Assembly: GCA_017628165.1 (NCBI GenBank)
Contig: JAGBZQ010000089.1
Location: 1 to 17,748 of the forward strand
Direction of reading: 5' to 3'
From: Kiritimatiellia bacterium
Lineage (GTDB): Bacteria; Verrucomicrobiota; Kiritimatiellia; RFP12; UBA1067
DNA: 17,748 nt
Numbering within the stretch: position 1 is the stretch's first letter; every line of letters starts with the position of its first letter. The notes below the pieces were generated by a model. That model was given only the letters and a program-made list of their open reading frames with translations, was not told the origin of the DNA and ran no database searches. Made by a program: the position numbers and the translations under genes. Below, one piece after another: positions 14,837 through 17,748 of this stretch.

Positions 14837-16218
14837 TACTCACCCCAGCCCTTGCGCGGCTCCGGCCCCTTAAGGAGAAGCTCCGCCTCGGCATCACCGA
14901 TGGCGCATTTGCGGACAGGATCAAACTTGAAGCCGCGATTGAGCCGCTGGGCCACCACTCCAAGGCAGAAAATCTGCGATAGAGGTGCCGCCACCTTGAA
15001 GGGACTTTTGGCCTCTTCTTCACCGCGAACAGCCAAAAGGAAGTTTCTGTAGTGGCTATTATGCGCCTTTTCAAACTTAGGCAGCTGACCATTGTCGCCG
15101 ACGCGTTTTAAAACAGACGCGTGGGAAAGCCCCTGCCATATCGTCCCATCGGCCTGATATATCTCCTTGCCAGGCTTTAGACGAGGATCCACAAGGCCGT
15201 CATTAGCGTCGTTCGCAGGAAAGAGACCCGCATTCGAATCAAACCTGAAGCCTTTCGGCGGCTTGGGCTGATTATCCAAGCCTTCCCACCATTCAAGCGT
15301 AATATCACCATGCGCACCCTTGGCAGGAAACTTCATTGTCAGTGTATCCTGAATCGGAAAGACATACGGATTCCACCCTTTGCAGTTTGAAATCGCAACT
15401 TCGGAAGGAAGATCACCTTCAAGGGTGAAACGGTGGATTGTATCAAGGATGTGCGCCCCCCAGTCGCCCATGCATCCCATGCCATAATCAAACCAGCAGC
15501 GCCATTCACCGTAAGCGAGCTTGGATGAGAAGTCATGGTACGGAGCCGAAGAGACCCACGAATCCCAATTCAATGTGTCGGGGAGCTTCTCCGCCTTTGG
15601 GTATGAAGATATCCTGCCGCCCCACTTGTGCCAGCGCCTCTGCATATTCATGTGCGAGACAACCTTGACGACATCCTTGATAATACCTTTTGCGCAATAG
15701 TCGCGATACTGATAGAAGTTGCTGCCGCTGTGACCCTGATTACCCATCTGGCAGACAACACCATACTTTTCTTCAGCATCCATCAAAAGCTGGCATTCGC
15801 AAAAAGAATGTGCCAACGGCTTTTCCACGAAGACAGCCTTTCCAAGCCGCATCGCGTGCATAGAAGCGCAAAAATGCGAATGATCAGGCGTTCCCACAAG
15901 GACAGCATCGATTTCACGGGCCATTTTATCGAACATCTGGCGAAAATCCGTGAAACGCGGCAGATTGGGATAGCGCTTAAGAGCCTCAAGGGTGTGCTTC
16001 GCACCGATATCGGTATCGCAAAGGGCGACAACTTCGCAGAGATCATCATTAGAGGCGAGCATCTTCAAATCATACCAAGCCTGCGCCCCACATCCTATCG
16101 CAGCAAGACGCACCTTTGAATTGGCACGATATCCAGATGCTCTGAAGCACCCGGATATGAGAGGAACTATTCCAGATGCCAATGCAGACTTTACAAACGC
16201 CCTTCTGTCGATATACAT
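14818..16218 (-). CDS. Tat-exported lipoprotein of the Gfo/Idh/MocA oxidoreductase family
   Basis: This is a 466-residue NAD(P)-dependent oxidoreductase expected outside the cytoplasm. The N-terminus has a twin-arginine signal (DRRAFVKSALASG, RR at 5-6) ending in a lipobox ISGC with lipidated C24, so it should be exported folded with its cofactor and then anchored. The Rossmann fold begins at VRLAAIGCGAQAW (36-48, GxGxxx), with ALCDTD (65-70) at the end of strand 2, VGTPDHSHF (108-116), and the family EKP motif at 132-134 (FVEKPLAHS). The C-terminal domain has DYGMGCMGDWGAHILDTIHR and KFEKAHNSHYRNFLLAVRG. The substrate is unknown; family members act mostly on sugars, cyclitols and their derivatives. 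AAGGAT lies 6 nt before the ATG at 16218. It follows a GH123-type glycosidase, which suggests a role in glycan use, but a strong terminator separates the two genes. Confidence 0.9.
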   Translation of the reverse strand: MYIDRRAFVKSALASGIVPLISGCFRASGYRANSKVRLAAIGCGAQAWYDLKMLASNDDLCEVVALCDTDIGAKHTLEALKRYPNLPRFTDFRQMFDKMAREIDAVLVGTPDHSHFCASMHAMRLGKAVFVEKPLAHSFCECQLLMDAEEKYGVVCQMGNQGHSGSNFYQYRDYCAKGIIKDVVKVVSHMNMQRRWHKWGGRISSYPKAEKLPDTLNWDSWVSSAPYHDFSSKLAYGEWRCWFDYGMGCMGDWGAHILDTIHRFTLEGDLPSEVAISNCKGWNPYVFPIQDTLTMKFPAKGAHGDITLEWWEGLDNQPKPPKGFRFDSNAGLFPANDANDGLVDPRLKPGKEIYQADGTIWQGLSHASVLKRVGDNGQLPKFEKAHNSHYRNFLLAVRGEEEAKSPFKVAAPLSQIFCLGVVAQRLNRGFKFDPVRKCAIGDAEAELLLKGPEPRKGWGEYYALRP

Positions 16219-16224
16219 CTATCT

Positions 16225-16230
16225 ATCCTT
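16225..16230 (-). promoter_or_regulatory. Ribosome binding site of the Gfo/Idh/MocA gene
   Basis: AAGGAT on the minus strand, 6 nt before the ATG at 16218. It directly abuts the T run of the upstream terminator, so terminator and ribosome binding site are packed into one short element. Confidence 0.7.
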
Positions 16231-16265
16231 AAAAACTCTGCCGCGGCTGTCGCTGCGCGGCAGAG
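16231..16265 (-). terminator. Strong rho-independent terminator after the GH123-type gene
   Basis: Minus strand: a perfect 10-bp GC-rich stem, CTCTGCCGCG (16265-16256) pairing with CGCGGCAGAG (16245-16236), around a 10-nt loop, followed by five Ts (16235-16231). It begins 11 bp after the glycosidase stop codon and ends 12 bp before the next ATG. The plus strand has no T run after the stem, so it acts on minus-strand transcription only. Confidence 0.9.
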
Positions 16266-16276
16266 TGCATCACATA

Positions 16277-17748
16277 TCACCTGTTGACAATCGCCTCGAA
16301 TTCCTTGCGGCAGTTTTCAAGATTGAGCGAACCCTGCATTGCGGCCTTGATGTTGTAACGCTTTGAAAACTTATCAAGAACCTCAGCCTTCAAAACACCG
16401 CTCTCAAGAAGAATGCGCGCCTTCTCGGCGGCAACGATGCCAGAATGAAGCCACATAAACCTCAACGAAGGCTCGCCGTTGGGATAGACAAGATAAGTAT
16501 CGCCGGGAGCCCAGTTGCCGTAAGAGGCATCGAGATAGGGATTGTGGGGCCAGGAGTTGGCAGCCCAGCGCAGGAATCCGTCCATGTTAACAAGCGCAGG
16601 AACGAGGCCGAGATAGAACGACTCGGAATTGGCGCTGGTCATGAAGGAATTGGGGCGGGCGGGACCGCAGCAGACATAGAATGTGGTCTTGTATCCCTTC
16701 TCGCGGCGCCCGGGAATCTCTGAAAGGAATTCGGGCGTAATGAACTGGAGCGCCTGCGAATAGTTGTCGATCGTGATTCCGTTGAAATCAGAAGGCTTGC
16801 GGTTGCCGGCCATGGCGATCTTCATGCCGGGAGCCTTCTCCTGGACGAAAGCGGCGATCTTCTTGACATCTTCGGGAGAGCGCTCGTCCATCGCGATGTA
16901 GGTATCCTTGAACCAGCCCTTCTCCTTGAGATGCTTAGCGAAGTCCACGAGGAAATCACCCCAATACTCTTTGAAAATCTTGGTGCCGGGATGTGCCTTG
17001 GCACTCTGAACCTCACCTTTGGAATTCTTCCAGTAAACAACATACCCCCATGGGCACATCGTGTAGCAGGCGATATCAGGACCAATTCCGCACTTGCGCC
17101 CAAACTCCACATACTCGTCAAAGAGCGAATAGTCGAAAGTCCACGTGCCGTCATCGTTTTTCGTGCGTCCAATCATGCTGTGATATGCGTCATAGCACTG
17201 GTGGTTCCACGGAAGATCAAGAAGCGTTACAGTGAGCGCCTTCGCTCCGGAAGCGGCGAGAGTCTTCCAGATTGGCTCCATCCTGGCGTAATGCTCTTTG
17301 GAAAAAGGCTCAACGTCAAAGAAGCGGGAAACGGCCCACGGATGCTGCCAGAGATCGAGGAAGTACTTCCACTCGGATGCAGGAGGAAGAATACGGTCTA
17401 TAACCCTGACATGAATGGGGCCAAACTTGTACACGCCAGCCTTAGCATCCTTGGAAACTACAATCTTACACCCGTCCATAGGCTTAATCTGGTCATGGTG
17501 AGCCGCCTGAGCATAGGGCGTTGTATAATCATAGCGCCCGTAGAGAGTATTGCCATGAGCGCGGTTTGCGTAAGCTACAGGATTTACATTATAGCACTCG
17601 AGCGTCACACCATCCTGAGATGCTGGATTCTTATTAAGATAGGCGATCATCTCACCGGAAAACTTATTTTCAAACGAGACATACTGCGTTTCTCCGCGCC
17701 ACACAGAAAAAAGCTGTGTCGGCCCTTCATATGCACTGGCCACCAATG
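16277..17748 (-). CDS. GH123-type glycoside hydrolase (DUF4091), 5' end outside the window
   Basis: GH123 enzymes are retaining beta-N-acetylgalactosaminidases that use substrate-assisted catalysis. The visible part has at least 489 residues. It opens with a beta-sandwich region (VWRGETQYVSF), then the family block DLWQHPWAVSRFF (131-143) and LLDLPWNHQCYDAYHSM (175-191) of the catalytic barrel. The adjacent acidic pair D287-E288 in YIAMDERSPEDV is where GH123 has its catalytic pair. The C-terminal DUF4091 region has GFLRWAANSWPHNPYLDASYG and GDTYLVYPNGEPSLR. The first Met in frame is at 17746, but no signal peptide follows it and the sequence there is already inside the beta domain, so the true start most likely lies beyond the right edge. 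Specificity for GalNAc is family knowledge; I cannot confirm it here. A strong terminator follows the stop. Confidence 0.85.
   Translation of the reverse strand, partial: LVASAYEGPTQLFSVWRGETQYVSFENKFSGEMIAYLNKNPASQDGVTLECYNVNPVAYANRAHGNTLYGRYDYTTPYAQAAHHDQIKPMDGCKIVVSKDAKAGVYKFGPIHVRVIDRILPPASEWKYFLDLWQHPWAVSRFFDVEPFSKEHYARMEPIWKTLAASGAKALTVTLLDLPWNHQCYDAYHSMIGRTKNDDGTWTFDYSLFDEYVEFGRKCGIGPDIACYTMCPWGYVVYWKNSKGEVQSAKAHPGTKIFKEYWGDFLVDFAKHLKEKGWFKDTYIAMDERSPEDVKKIAAFVQEKAPGMKIAMAGNRKPSDFNGITIDNYSQALQFITPEFLSEIPGRREKGYKTTFYVCCGPARPNSFMTSANSESFYLGLVPALVNMDGFLRWAANSWPHNPYLDASYGNWAPGDTYLVYPNGEPSLRFMWLHSGIVAAEKARILLESGVLKAEVLDKFSKRYNIKAAMQGSLNLENCRKEFEAIVNR

Noticed and set aside
14818..16218. GH109 (alpha-N-acetylgalactosaminidase) identity for the Gfo/Idh/MocA protein, tempting because of the GH123-type neighbour
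   Set aside because: The region that in GH109 carries a YPTHGLGP-like motif reads GDWGAHILDTIHR here, which is the ordinary oxidoreductase pattern. I keep the general family name.
1..17748. CRISPR arrays, insertion sequences or long repeats
   Set aside because: Nothing resembling spaced direct repeats, transposase genes or terminal inverted repeats was seen by eye; coding density leaves almost no room for them.

Overview
The window is a protein-dense stretch of bacterial chromosome. Every gene I can support lies on the minus strand, so transcription runs from high to low coordinates. The affiliation is inferred: the best fit is the Planctomycetes-Verrucomicrobia-Chlamydiae (PVC) group, most likely Verrucomicrobiota or Kiritimatiellota. 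The clues are a SecA with the extended segment before Walker A seen in Bacteroidota and Verrucomicrobiota, a Tat-exported lipoprotein of the Gfo/Idh/MocA family, a GH123/DUF4091 glycosidase, a large DUF2723 membrane glycosyltransferase, and weak or absent Shine-Dalgarno sequences before many genes. No mobile element, CRISPR array or integrase is visible.

Layout in the direction of transcription. (1) 17746-14818 is a carbohydrate pair: a GH123-type glycosidase that runs off the window end, then a Tat-lipoprotein Gfo/Idh/MocA oxidoreductase. A rho-independent terminator follows each of them. (2) 14788-1801 is an unbroken run of eight genes with gaps of at most 9 bp: an FkbH-like HAD-IIIC protein, fhs, cpaB, an FHA-tadA fusion, tadB, a DUF2723/TPR glycosyltransferase of about 1320 residues, ilvE and recJ. 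(3) 1733-1657 is a tRNA-Val(GAC) gene with its own strong promoter. (4) 1612-923 is an RluA-family pseudouridine synthase. (5) 837 to the left edge is the N-terminal 279 codons of secA, preceded by an extended -10 promoter.

The central run mixes housekeeping functions (one-carbon activation, branched-chain amino acid transamination, single-strand DNA exonuclease) with the inner-membrane core of a Tad/Flp-type pilus or secretion machine. The Tad part is incomplete here: no pilin, secretin, TadZ, TadC or prepilin peptidase is seen. The position right after tadB, where tadC normally sits, is held by the DUF2723 glycosyltransferase. The hypothesis most worth testing is that this is a reduced, FHA-regulated Tad machine linked to surface-protein O-glycosylation. 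That is inference from gene order and domains.

Three sites share the nine-base extended -10 form TGGTATAAT or TGGTATACT: before secA, before the tRNA, and overlapping the stop codon of the FkbH-like gene. The last would place the fhs transcript start at the A of its ATG, giving a leaderless mRNA. No gene-free stretch exceeds 300 bases; the longest gap is about 85 bp, upstream of secA.
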